From: DASWHR01 sp036398095
GTDB taxonomy: Bacteria; Actinomycetota; AC-67
Reading direction: 5' to 3'
Assembly: GCA_036398095.1 (NCBI GenBank)
Contig: DASWHR010000027.1
Location: 9,617-73,616, forward strand
DNA length: 64,000 bases
Below, in pieces: positions 17,201 to 25,771 of the stretch. Each line of letters starts with the position of its first letter. The first letter of the stretch is position 1. Made by a program: the position numbers and the translations under genes. Under the pieces are notes generated by a model. It did no database searches. It was given only the letters and a program-made list of their open reading frames with translations, and was not told where the DNA came from.

Positions 17201-18577
17201 GTGGAGCAGCAGATCGTCTTCGGAGATCGGTTTTTGTCCGTGAACCTGCCGGATCGGACCCGGACGCTCTCGGCCGGCCTGACCACGACCCTCGAACCGA
17301 CGAACGATCTTGAAGGGGCCGTGCGCGACGCGCTGGCGACTCCCGCCGACACGCCGCCGCTGCGTGACCTGGCGCGCGGCAAGCGGCGCGTCACCGTCGC
17401 CTTCGACGATCCCACCGTTCCCTGCTTCGCGCCGGTCTGGCAGACCGCGATCCCGCTCGCGCTCGCCGAGTTGGAGGCCGCCGGGGTTGACCGGAAGAAT
17501 GTGACCCTGCTGTGCGCGAACGCGCTGCACCGGCAGTTCTCCCACAACGAGCTCGCCGGCATTCTCGGGCCGGATCTGGTGCGCGAGTTCGCCGACCGGC
17601 TGGTCTGCCACGACGCGGAAGACCCCGGCATGATCGAGCGGCTCGGCGTCACCGAACACGGATACGACGTCGAGCTCTCCAGGCACGTCACCGACTCGGA
17701 TCTGACGATCTACGTCAACGCCTCGACGATCCGCGGCTTCAGCGGCGGATGGAAATCGATCTGCGTGGGGCTGTCCACCTACAACTCGATCCGCCACCAC
17801 CACAATCCCGACGACATGTCGATGTCGCTGCATCGCAACACGATGCACGAGATGCTCGACGAGATGGGCGCGCTGGTGACCCAGCAGCTCGGCAGCGATC
17901 GCATCTTCAAGATCGAGACGATCCTTTCCAATCCGCTCGCGGTCTCGCGCATCCACGCCGGCACCGTCGACGGCACGCGCCGCATCGCCGTCGAGACCAA
18001 CCGCGCCGCGCAAGGCCCGCGCGCGACCGTCGACAAGGCCGACGTCGTTTTGTACGGCCTGCCCGACTGGAGCCCGTACGCCGCCTACTCGCACACCAAT
18101 CCCATCTTGACGCTGATCTCGACCGGGCTTGGGTATCTCGGAGGCATGATCGAAGCCGCCGGCAAGCCCGGCTGCACCGTCATCATCGCCACGCCGTGCC
18201 CCGACCGGTGGGACGACCGCGCGCATCCGTCCTACCGCGAGGTATGGGAGCGCGTTCTGCCGGTCACCCGCGACCCGTACGAGGCCAAGCGGCAGTTCGA
18301 GAACGAGTACGCGCGGCATCCCGAATACATCGAGCGCTACCGCTTCCAGAACGGGTTCCATCCGGTGCACGGGATCATGGCGCTGTTCCCGCTCAAGCGC
18401 CTCAAGCACGCCGGGCGCGTCTTCGTCGCCGGCATCGAAAACCCGGCGCTGGCGCGCCACGTCGGCTACGAGCCGTTCGCGACCGTCGAAGACGCCGTCG
18501 GTGCAGCCCAAGAGATTCACGGCGGCGATGCCGACATCGGCCTGGTTCCGTATCCGATGGCGGTCAACCGGCAATAG
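17201..18577 (+). CDS. LarA-like (DUF2088) nickel-pincer racemase-family protein
   Basis: This 458-residue protein resembles LarA, the lactate racemase that uses a nickel pincer nucleotide, and its many uncharacterised relatives. Family-like features are the early DDPT segment (VTVAFDDPTVP), the ALHRQFSHNEL motif and the conserved GFSGGWKSICVGLSTY core. No larB, larC or larE cofactor genes are in the window, so cofactor supply, if used, comes from elsewhere. The GTG at 17201 is chosen because upstream codons overlap the divergent LamG gene's promoter. Substrate unknown. Confidence 0.7.
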   Translation: MEQQIVFGDRFLSVNLPDRTRTLSAGLTTTLEPTNDLEGAVRDALATPADTPPLRDLARGKRRVTVAFDDPTVPCFAPVWQTAIPLALAELEAAGVDRKNVTLLCANALHRQFSHNELAGILGPDLVREFADRLVCHDAEDPGMIERLGVTEHGYDVELSRHVTDSDLTIYVNASTIRGFSGGWKSICVGLSTYNSIRHHHNPDDMSMSLHRNTMHEMLDEMGALVTQQLGSDRIFKIETILSNPLAVSRIHAGTVDGTRRIAVETNRAAQGPRATVDKADVVLYGLPDWSPYAAYSHTNPILTLISTGLGYLGGMIEAAGKPGCTVIIATPCPDRWDDRAHPSYREVWERVLPVTRDPYEAKRQFENEYARHPEYIERYRFQNGFHPVHGIMALFPLKRLKHAGRVFVAGIENPALARHVGYEPFATVEDAVGAAQEIHGGDADIGLVPYPMAVNRQ

Positions 18578-18579
18578 CC

Positions 18580-19242
18580 GTGCGCGCAATCGCAATGCTC
18601 GTCACGGCCGCTGCGCTGCTCGCCTCATGTGGTGGTGGGAACGCCCCCCGGCCCATCGAATCGCTGTCTCCCGAAGCCGCGGCGTTTCGCGACCTCGGTC
18701 TCAAAGGCGCCGGCGCGACCGCGCGCATCGCCTATGGCGTACAGGCCGGGCAAGACGCCAGCGAGGTGATCGTGTCGCAGCGGCCGCCGCAGCGATCGTT
18801 CCGCGTGACGCAAGGACGGACATCGCTGATCGTGGCGACCGAAGCCGGCGATGTGGTCACCTGCGGCGAAGACCAGTGCTTCCGCATCCCCGGGCTCGGC
18901 TCGTCCATCGCGCAGGCCGGCGCGGCGATTCTCGGTCCGCTCGCGCAAGGCTTCGACATGTTCCACGGCGAGCGGAACCTGGCCGAGTTCCAAGCCGCCG
19001 CCGACCGAACCATCGCCGGCCGCTCTGCCACATGCGGCACCTGGAAGCCCGATTTCTCGCCCGAGGGGTTTACGATGTGCTTGGACCCGCAGACCGGCGT
19101 CGCGCTGTCCTACGACATCGCCAGCGGAAACATCGCCGTCAGCCTCGAGGCGACGAGGGTGGACGCGCCCTCCGACGCCGACTTCGAACCGCTCTTTCCC
19201 GTGACGGACTTGCCGACGGGCTACGTTCCTCCGACCGATTAG
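18580..19242 (+). CDS. Lipoprotein of unknown function
   Basis: This 220-residue product has a lipoprotein signal (VRAIAMLVTAAALLASC, lipobox LLASC, Cys at 17). The mature part has Cys pairs in VTCGEDQCF and SATCGTWKPDFSPEGFTMC, probably disulfide-bonded, and beta-rich strands (VALSYDIASGNIAVSLEATRV). No family recognised. It begins 2 nt after the LarA-like stop, so the two are likely co-transcribed. Confidence 0.65.
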   Translation: MRAIAMLVTAAALLASCGGGNAPRPIESLSPEAAAFRDLGLKGAGATARIAYGVQAGQDASEVIVSQRPPQRSFRVTQGRTSLIVATEAGDVVTCGEDQCFRIPGLGSSIAQAGAAILGPLAQGFDMFHGERNLAEFQAAADRTIAGRSATCGTWKPDFSPEGFTMCLDPQTGVALSYDIASGNIAVSLEATRVDAPSDADFEPLFPVTDLPTGYVPPTD

Positions 19243-19324
19243 CCCGGTCGCTGGCCCGGTCCGGCAGGGATCGGCGGTCGCGGCGAAGAATTCCCTCGCA
19301 GGACCGAACAACCGGGAGGAAACC

Positions 19325-20932
19325 GTGAGACGCATCGCCGCTATCGCCGCACTCGCTTTGATCGCCGCCGCCCTCCCCGGCGGGGCGGATCCGGTCGAGA
19401 TCGAACGCACCGACGCGATGGTCGCGATGAGCGATCACGTTCGTCTCGACGTCTCGCTCTACATCCCGCTCGTTGACTATCCCGACGGCGGCTTTCCCTT
19501 GATCGTGCGGCAGCACGGGGGCGGCTCGAGCAAGGACAGCGAATACGACGTGCGCTACGGAATGAAGGCAGTGCAGACCGGCCGGTTCGCGCTGCTCACC
19601 TACTCGCACCGCGGCCACGGCGACTCGGAAGGGATCTTCGACTTCTTCGGCGAGCGCTCCGCGCAGGACGTGTCCGAGCTGCTCGAGTGGGTTGACGCAA
19701 AGACCGACGAGGTGGACGTGAGCCGCGTCGGCATGTGGGGCTACTCGCAGGGCGGCGGCCTGTCGCTGCTGCCGGCGATGACCGACCCGCGCATCAAGGC
19801 CGTCGCGATCGGCAACACCTTCGATGACCTCAACCATGCGCTCAACCCGAACGATTGCTTCAAGTTCTCGTTCGCCACCGGCATCTTCGCGCTCGCCTAC
19901 AAGACCGCCGCCGCGCGCACCGACGACGCGACCGCGCTGCGCTGGGGCGCGCAGTGGAACACCGACACCGAAGACGTCGCGCTGCCCGTTCTCGGCTCGA
20001 CGACCGACGAAGCCTTCGCGCACTCGCCGGCCGCGCATGTCGGCGGTACGCCCGGCACCGTCTACGACACCGGCTTGAACGTGCCCGTCTTCTGGACGAA
20101 CTCGTGGGAGGACGCGCTGTTTCCCGCCGACCACGGACTCGGCATGATCGCGGATCTGGATGCGCGCGGGATTCCCACGCACCTGTGGTTCGCATCCGGC
20201 GGCCACGAAGTGCCGGAGACGCACCCGGCCGACGAAGCCGGCAAAGAGCAGGCGATGCTGGAATGGTTCGAGGAGTTCCTGCTCGGCGTCGACCACGGCT
20301 ACGCGAGCGGCGCGCGTCCGAAGGTCGACTACGCGCAGCGAATCCCCGGCGGCGGATGGACGCACAAGACGGCATCCGCATGGCCGGTACCGGGCGACGA
20401 CGTGACGCTGCACGCCGACGCAGACGGCAGCCTCGGTCCGGTCGCCACGCCGGGCACGCTCGGCACGATCGTCAACACGGTCGCATCCGCGAACCTTGCC
20501 ACCGAGCCGATCCTGTCCAACCGCGCCGCGCCGCTCGTGTCGAACATCGCCGACTCGCCCGAATCTCCCGCGACGCTGACGTTTGCGACCGACCCGGCCG
20601 CCGCGCCGTTCGAGTTCACCGGCGCTCCGCGCGTCGCGATCCGCTACGACAGCACCGCGCAGCGCGTCGCCCAGTTCAACGTCAAGCTGTGGGACGAGCA
20701 CGATGGGCAGCGGCGGATGATCACGCGCGGGTGCTTGAGCGACGAGACCCCCGGTGACGGAATCGCCGACTTCGACCTTTGGCCGAACTCTCACGTGCTC
20801 GCGCCCGGCCACCGCATCGTGATGACCATCTCAACCGTGGACTTCCCCACGTTCAAGCCCGACACCGAGCCGCAAACTTCCACGCTTGCCTCGGCCACGA
20901 TCACGATCGGCAGCAGCAAGAGCGTGCATTGA
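19325..20932 (+). CDS. Secreted S15-family (CocE/X-Pro dipeptidyl-peptidase-like) hydrolase
   Basis: This 535-residue protein has a short signal peptide (MRRIAAIAALALIAAALPGGA). The alpha/beta-hydrolase domain carries nucleophile S141 (GYSQGG), acid D269 (FPADHG) and H294 (ASGGHEVPE). The C-terminal jelly-roll typical of S15/CocE enzymes follows (AQFNVKLWDEH, HVLAPGHRIVMTISTVDFPTF). Members cleave X-Pro dipeptides or esters and acylase substrates; this one is unassigned. The GTG start has GGGAGGAAA upstream. A second, distinct family member is encoded at 21737, so the cell exports two such enzymes. Confidence 0.8.
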   Translation: MRRIAAIAALALIAAALPGGADPVEIERTDAMVAMSDHVRLDVSLYIPLVDYPDGGFPLIVRQHGGGSSKDSEYDVRYGMKAVQTGRFALLTYSHRGHGDSEGIFDFFGERSAQDVSELLEWVDAKTDEVDVSRVGMWGYSQGGGLSLLPAMTDPRIKAVAIGNTFDDLNHALNPNDCFKFSFATGIFALAYKTAAARTDDATALRWGAQWNTDTEDVALPVLGSTTDEAFAHSPAAHVGGTPGTVYDTGLNVPVFWTNSWEDALFPADHGLGMIADLDARGIPTHLWFASGGHEVPETHPADEAGKEQAMLEWFEEFLLGVDHGYASGARPKVDYAQRIPGGGWTHKTASAWPVPGDDVTLHADADGSLGPVATPGTLGTIVNTVASANLATEPILSNRAAPLVSNIADSPESPATLTFATDPAAAPFEFTGAPRVAIRYDSTAQRVAQFNVKLWDEHDGQRRMITRGCLSDETPGDGIADFDLWPNSHVLAPGHRIVMTISTVDFPTFKPDTEPQTSTLASATITIGSSKSVH

Positions 20933-20977
20933 CCCTCTGGACGAGCTCACTGGGGGTGGACTACGCTTTGAAGCGTT

Positions 20978-21694
20978 ATGGGACTACGTTCCCATGGGCG
21001 CTCCATACGAATGATCGCCATGGCGACTGCGGTTGGGATGGCGATCGCGGTTCCTATCGCCCTCACGAGTGATCGTCTGCCGAGGGAGTCCGGTCACACC
21101 GTGCCCGCAGGCGCTCTCGCATCACCAACGCCGTCACTGACGCCATCGCCGGCGCCGCGACCGGGTCCGTACTACGTCGCCAAGGAGGATCATGATCGGG
21201 CGGCGGTGATCGCTCTTGGAGACTCCGGTGCGCAAGCGCTTCTTGGAACCTCCAAGTACCGCGTCGTTTCGGTCATCGAGTACGGACCGTTGGGCCCGGC
21301 CGACAAGCCTGATCCGGCGGATCCATGTCTGTCGCGCGCATGTCTTCGAGTGGGCATGTACAACTATACGAAGTCAGTTGTGGTACGCGTTTTTGTGGAC
21401 CGATCGGCTTGGACGATTGTCGGAATCGAAGAGAGCCGGCAGACTGCGGGGCCCGGGCTCACCAACGAGGAAGTGGACCTCGCTCATTATCTGGCGGATC
21501 GCGATGTGCGCGTCCAAGCAATTGTCGGCAGCGATCACGCGCATCTTCGCGGGCCGTGGCCTGGAAGCACCATCGCCCCGGGGCCGTGTTCCGGTGAGAT
21601 CAGCAGATGCGCGGTCGTGTTCTACAAGCTCGACTCGGACAAGCTCCTCGTTTTCGTGGACCTGAAATCGGACGAGGTCGTCGCCCTCATCTAA
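20978..21694 (+). CDS. Exported hypothetical protein
   Basis: This 238-residue product has an N-terminal hydrophobic signal/anchor (MIAMATAVGMAIAVPIALTS) and a Pro/Ser/Thr linker (SPTPSLTPSPAPRPGP). A ~160-residue domain follows, with ALGDSGAQALLGTSKYRVVSVIEYGP, a Cys pair (DPCLSRACLRVGMYNY) and a later C...C (GPCSGEISRCAVVFY). No family recognised. The internal ATG at 21011 is an alternative start. Base composition is a little less GC-biased than its neighbours. Confidence 0.6.
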   Translation: MGLRSHGRSIRMIAMATAVGMAIAVPIALTSDRLPRESGHTVPAGALASPTPSLTPSPAPRPGPYYVAKEDHDRAAVIALGDSGAQALLGTSKYRVVSVIEYGPLGPADKPDPADPCLSRACLRVGMYNYTKSVVVRVFVDRSAWTIVGIEESRQTAGPGLTNEEVDLAHYLADRDVRVQAIVGSDHAHLRGPWPGSTIAPGPCSGEISRCAVVFYKLDSDKLLVFVDLKSDEVVALI

Positions 21695-21736
21695 CGCCGG
21701 CACGCTGGGGGATGCACCTCGACGAACCGGAACCGT

Positions 21737-23590
21737 CTACGCGGGAAGCACCGGCAGGTTCAGCCACGACTCCAGGCCGGCGCGGTGGTGGATCGTGTTC
21801 AGCGCCGGCTTGAGCAGGTTCAGGTGGTTCGGCGTGTCGGCCGAGTAGATATCGATCCGCAGCGAATGGCCGGCCGCGAACGTCTTCGCCGTCGGCCAGA
21901 TCTCGATCTCGTAGGTGTCGCGCGGTCGCGGCGGCTGCAGCGAGCCGGCCGTATGCGGGTGATAGGCCGCGATCACGTCGCCGTTCGGCGCAAACATGGT
22001 CTTGGACCGATCCAGCGCCTGATGCGACGCCCGCAGATAGCCCTGCGTGATCAACGTCGAGCGTCCGGACGGATCCACGTCGGTCAGCTTCACCACGAAA
22101 TCGGTGTCGTGATACGGCGGCAGCGTCTGTAGCAGGCCGGGAAGCGGCCCCGGGTCCGCGACGCCGGGAATCCCGACCGATGTCGCGCGCAGATGCAGGT
22201 TGATCGTGCCGGCGATCTTCATGGCCGAGGAGAACGGCACCGTCGTATACGTGAGGCCCTTCGGCTCGTCGGTGCGCTGATCCCAATCCATGTAGGCGGC
22301 GCCGGCGAGCGCGTTGTCCCACCGCGAGGCGATCTCGGCCGTGCCGGCCGCCGGGTTGTAGACGTAGCGCGCGTCGGCGTCCGTGCCGGGCGCGTCGGGA
22401 GAGAGCACGCCGCCTTCGCGCAAGTAGTAGCGCTGATAGGCCGTCTCGGCCGGCGGCCACTGCGACGCGCTGCGCCACTCGCCGGTCGCATCCAGATGCG
22501 CGCCCGTGCCGATCAGGTAGTACTGCACCCGCGGGCCGTTCATCCACAACGGCGCCGGCGCGCCGGCGAGCCAGTGCAGATACCAGGCGGCCAGCGCGTC
22601 GCGCAGGCCCGGCTTCGGTTCGGGCGTGATGAAGTGCGTCTGTCCGTGATTCCACGGTCCAACGATCACATAGTTCGGACCGCGGCCGGTTCCGTCGGAT
22701 TCTTGCGCGTGGGCTTGGCGGAACATCTCCATGCTGCCGCGCGTGAACGCGTCGAACCAGCCGGCCAGTTGCAGCACCGGCACGCGCAAGTTCTGGATGC
22801 GCGGCAGGGACGATGAGTCGTCGTAGAGCTTCTGCGTGAACGCCGGCGTGGTGTGATTCGACGTATACGTCGCGTCCGAATAGGGCGCGTTGAGGTAGTG
22901 CAGCATCATCGGGTCGTTCTTCGTCAAGTGATCCGTCCAGGCCGTTTGTCCCTGCGGGGTGTTCACGTCGGTCGGCGGCTGGGTGTAGAAGCCCGTCGTC
23001 CCGGTGGACCATGCAAGCCCGAAGGACCCGATGACCTGGCCGCCGTGATAGACGATGTCGCGATACAGGTCGCCGTAGGCGCGCTGCGGTGCGATCGCCG
23101 CCAGATGCTCGGGCGCGAGCGACGGCGGGAGTGTCGCGACCAGGTTCTGGATGATCCCCGAGTACGAGCCGCCGTACATACCGACCTCGTCCAGGCACGC
23201 GTCGGGGAAGCCGGGCAGCGAAAGGTCGGCCGCCATGTCCACGGCCGCGGCCGCGTCCAGTTGCTCGCGCATCGAGAACACGATGTCGTATTCGCCCTCC
23301 GAGCCGCCGGTGCCGCGCGCGTCCACCTCGATCAATGCGATGCCGGCGCCCGGCAGGAACGAGGCGCCTTCGGCGGCGCGCGTCTCTTTGCGGTACGGCG
23401 TCAGCTCGACCACGCACGGGAAGGGACCGTCGCCGTCGCCGGGCAGGTAGACATCGGCGGCCAATCGGACGCCGTCGTCCATCACGAGCGGCACGTCGAT
23501 GAATTTTCGCGGCTCGGCCGCGCGCGTGGCGGCCGGAGCCAGCAGCATGGCGGACGCGAGGGCGAGCCCGGTCAAACGCTTGATCTTCAC
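21737..23590 (-). CDS. Secreted CocE/NonD-family hydrolase (S15)
   Basis: This 617-residue enzyme has a signal peptide ending near residue 24. The alpha/beta-hydrolase domain includes VELTPYRK, DARGTGGSEG and nucleophile S142 in GGSYSG. The C-terminal galactose-binding-like jelly-roll typical of CocE/X-Pro dipeptidyl-peptidases is also present (SLRIDIYSADTPNHLN near the end). The GTG start at 23590 has GGGAGGAA eight bases upstream. The substrate may be a proline peptide or an ester or amide; the sequence does not decide. It is convergent with the gene at 20978. Confidence 0.85.
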   Translation of the reverse strand: MKIKRLTGLALASAMLLAPAATRAAEPRKFIDVPLVMDDGVRLAADVYLPGDGDGPFPCVVELTPYRKETRAAEGASFLPGAGIALIEVDARGTGGSEGEYDIVFSMREQLDAAAAVDMAADLSLPGFPDACLDEVGMYGGSYSGIIQNLVATLPPSLAPEHLAAIAPQRAYGDLYRDIVYHGGQVIGSFGLAWSTGTTGFYTQPPTDVNTPQGQTAWTDHLTKNDPMMLHYLNAPYSDATYTSNHTTPAFTQKLYDDSSSLPRIQNLRVPVLQLAGWFDAFTRGSMEMFRQAHAQESDGTGRGPNYVIVGPWNHGQTHFITPEPKPGLRDALAAWYLHWLAGAPAPLWMNGPRVQYYLIGTGAHLDATGEWRSASQWPPAETAYQRYYLREGGVLSPDAPGTDADARYVYNPAAGTAEIASRWDNALAGAAYMDWDQRTDEPKGLTYTTVPFSSAMKIAGTINLHLRATSVGIPGVADPGPLPGLLQTLPPYHDTDFVVKLTDVDPSGRSTLITQGYLRASHQALDRSKTMFAPNGDVIAAYHPHTAGSLQPPRPRDTYEIEIWPTAKTFAAGHSLRIDIYSADTPNHLNLLKPALNTIHHRAGLESWLNLPVLPA

Positions 23591-23752
23591 AATCGATTCC
23601 TCCCGAAATGTTTCCGTACTCCTTCTGCATTGCCCGGTTCGAATCCTGCCGTCCGGTCCGGCGGTGAATGCCGTTCCTCGCCGCGGCGGCCGATTTGCCC
23701 GCGGCCAGGGCCATAGCCTTTCGCTTCGCCGGCCGTTAAACTCGATGAAGCT

Positions 23753-24109
23753 ATGCGGCGGGGTATCGGGGTATTCGCGCGCGTGCTGCTGGGGGTCCTG
23801 GCAGTGCTCGCTCTGGCGATGCCTGGGTCATTGCCTGCTCTCGCCGGCGAAACCTGCGTTTCCGAGCCCGACTCCAATCCCGGATCGGTTCCCGGCGTGA
23901 CGCTCGGCCCCGCGACCAAGTGCGTCCGCGACGACGGCGGCGCCACCACGGCAGATCAAGCTCCGGCCGGCGCGCGAAGCGACGACGGCGCGACCTCGTG
24001 GGTCACGATCGCAGGGGCGGGCCTGGCGGTCGGAGGGTTTTCGTACGGATCGTGGCGCGTCCGCCGCCGCTTCCACCGCTCGCAGTCGCAAGCCCGCGCG
24101 GCGGCCTGA
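23753..24109 (+). CDS. Small secreted protein with C-terminal transmembrane helix
   Basis: This 118-residue protein has a signal peptide (ARVLLGVLAVLALAMPGSLPALAGE), a Gly/Ala-rich extracytoplasmic segment with two cysteines (GETCVSEP, ATKCVRDD), and a second hydrophobic helix (VTIAGAGLAVGGFSYGSW) followed by RVRRRFHRSQ. It is a type I membrane-protein pattern with a cytoplasmic basic tail. It resembles no named family. Its stop immediately abuts the convergent infA stop. Confidence 0.55.
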   Translation: MRRGIGVFARVLLGVLAVLALAMPGSLPALAGETCVSEPDSNPGSVPGVTLGPATKCVRDDGGATTADQAPAGARSDDGATSWVTIAGAGLAVGGFSYGSWRVRRRFHRSQSQARAAA

Positions 24110-24469
24110 TCAGCGGTAGCGGTAGGTGATCCGGCCGCGGTTGAGGTCGTAGGGCGACAGCTCCAACTTCACGCGGTCGCCGGGCAGGATCCGGATGTAG
24201 TGCTTGCGCATCTTGCCGGAGATATGGCCGAGCACGATATGCCCGTTCTCCAGCTCGACGCGGAACATCACGTTGGGCAGCGCCTCGGTGATGACGCCTT
24301 CCATCTCGATGGCCTCTTCTTTGGTGTTCTGCGAGCGAGCGAGCTGCTTTTCACGCTGCTCGGCCCGACTTTGGGCGCGCGCGGCCCGCGAAGCTGCGCC
24401 GCCTTTGCGCGCGCCTGGGCTTCGCTGCCCTCCCGGCCGTCCGCCGGGCTTTCTCGGTCGTCCTGCCAT
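24110..24469 (-). CDS. infA: Translation initiation factor IF-1 with basic N-terminal extension
   Basis: The C-terminal 72 residues are a canonical IF-1 OB fold (IEMEGVITEALPNVMFRVEL, GHISGKMRKHYIRILPGDRV, SPYDLNRGRITYRYR), which binds the 30S A site. Before it lies a ~47-residue extension rich in Arg, Lys, Gly and Gln (MAGRPRKPGGRPGGQRSPGA...), which ordinary IF-1 proteins of about 72 residues lack. No ATG, GTG or TTG lies in frame between residue 1 and the core, so the extension appears genuine. The gene is not beside secY, adk or rpmJ as in many bacteria. A leader hairpin precedes it. Confidence 0.9.
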   Translation of the reverse strand: MAGRPRKPGGRPGGQRSPGARKGGAASRAARAQSRAEQREKQLARSQNTKEEAIEMEGVITEALPNVMFRVELENGHIVLGHISGKMRKHYIRILPGDRVKLELSPYDLNRGRITYRYR

Positions 24470-24485
24470 GGTTGTGTTCGGCTCA

Positions 24486-24538
24486 CAAAAAACCGGCCTG
24501 CCGGCCGGCGTCGATCATTCGCAGCCGCTGGCAGTATA
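24486..24538 (-). promoter_or_regulatory. infA promoter -10 and leader with intrinsic terminator hairpin
   Basis: On the minus strand a TATACT -10 lies at 24538-24533, which would start RNA near 24526. Between there and the infA ATG at 24469 is a strong terminator: stem CCGGC-AG-GCCGG at 24504-24493, followed by six U (24492-24487). It could simply end the upstream lysyl-oxidase transcript or act as an attenuator within the infA leader. No good -35 was found. Confidence 0.5.
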
Positions 24539-24561
24539 CCCCCGGCCAGGGGAAACGCCTT

Positions 24562-25761
24562 TCAGCAGCCGGGCGGCGGCGCGACGCATTCGGCTACGGT
24601 CATTCCGGCGATCCGGATGCGCGTGAAGGCCGAGTCGTTGTCTCGTGTGAGCTGGCGAAGGACGGCCGACGGATCGACCTCGACGACGACCGCGTAGACG
24701 CCGTCGTCCAAGTTCGAGATGTCCAGATACTGGCCGGGCAGATCCCAGGTGTAGACGTCCGCCCATCCGACGTCGATGCCTTGGCGCATCTCGGTCGGGC
24801 CGGCCGCGTCGCCGCCCGGCAGGTTGCACTGCGGGAAGTGATGGTTGCGCGGACCGTTGCCGGGCAGCCCGAACCACAGAAGCCGCGTGTCGATCATGCA
24901 GAAGTCGGCTTTGCGGGAGCGCAGAATCTCGGCGCCCGGCGTGCCGTCCGTGTTGACCGCATGCAGCCGGTATTCGGCGAAGTTCTGATAGTGGACGTGT
25001 CCGTGCGTCGCATGCCACGTGTAGGTGCCGGCATCGGTCGTGGTGCGGGTCCCGTCGGCGGCGTAGACGTCCTGCCACACCACCGGATCGGTCGCCGCCG
25101 AGGCCGCGTCCAAGCGAAGCTCGAACGGTCCGTGTCCGAGGTTGGCGACCGCCGAGTCGAAGCGCAGGCAGCGAGTGAGCGACGGGTTTTCGGCGAGCTC
25201 GTCCGGATAGCACCCGCCGGTGTCTTGATATTCGACCGGCGTGAACGACAGCGCACCGGCCGCGATCTTGAACTCGGCGGGCGCGAGCGCGACAAGGTCT
25301 GGCTTCAGCGGATCGGTTCGCGTCGTGTCCAGCTCGACTTGCGCGATGCCGTCGTAGTTCGAGTCGATCGCCACCGCGGTGGGGATGACGACGACGTGGT
25401 AGAGGCCGTTCGCCGGCTCGCGCATGATCAGCGCTTCGGCCGAGGTGGGAAAGCCGGTCGCCGACGCGACCGTGGCGCCCGAGGCGTTGAGCACGTACAG
25501 GTCGAACACGTTGTATTCGCTGAACCAGCGGATCGCGACTTCGACGCCGCCGTCGTGGGTGTCCCAATAGCCGGCCGGCAGGTCGATCGTCAGATCGAAG
25601 CGGTCGGGCAGCGGCACGTCGCTCGTCGTCCAGGTGCGGCCGGTCCAGGCGAGCGTCGCCGACGGGTCCGACAGCGTCCCCTGATCGGGCGATGCGGCCG
25701 ATGCGGGAAGCAGCACTCCGGCCAGCGCCAGCGCCGACAGCAGGATCAACACGCGTCGCAT
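24562..25761 (-). CDS. Secreted lysyl oxidase-like protein
   Basis: This 399-residue protein has a signal peptide (MRRVLILLSALALAGVLLPASA). The C-terminal half matches bacterial lysyl oxidase domains: the copper-binding talon WHATHGHVHYQNFAEYRL, KADFCMIDT, and NLPGGDAAGPTEMRQGIDVGWADVYTWDLPGQYLDIS. The N-terminal ~150 residues look like a separate beta-rich domain. Lysyl oxidases oxidatively deaminate lysine side chains using copper and a quinone cofactor. Many Cys suggest disulfides, fitting the adjacent DsbB/TlpA pair. It is the last gene of a minus-strand run, followed by the terminator at 24504-24487. Confidence 0.8.
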   Translation of the reverse strand: MRRVLILLSALALAGVLLPASAASPDQGTLSDPSATLAWTGRTWTTSDVPLPDRFDLTIDLPAGYWDTHDGGVEVAIRWFSEYNVFDLYVLNASGATVASATGFPTSAEALIMREPANGLYHVVVIPTAVAIDSNYDGIAQVELDTTRTDPLKPDLVALAPAEFKIAAGALSFTPVEYQDTGGCYPDELAENPSLTRCLRFDSAVANLGHGPFELRLDAASAATDPVVWQDVYAADGTRTTTDAGTYTWHATHGHVHYQNFAEYRLHAVNTDGTPGAEILRSRKADFCMIDTRLLWFGLPGNGPRNHHFPQCNLPGGDAAGPTEMRQGIDVGWADVYTWDLPGQYLDISNLDDGVYAVVVEVDPSAVLRQLTRDNDSAFTRIRIAGMTVAECVAPPPGC

Positions 25762-25771
25762 GAATGCCTCC

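Noticed and set aside
23625..23670. GGTTCGAATCC resembling a tRNA T-loop
   Set aside because: The flanking bases cannot form a 5-bp T-stem or acceptor stem, and no anticodon arm is present.
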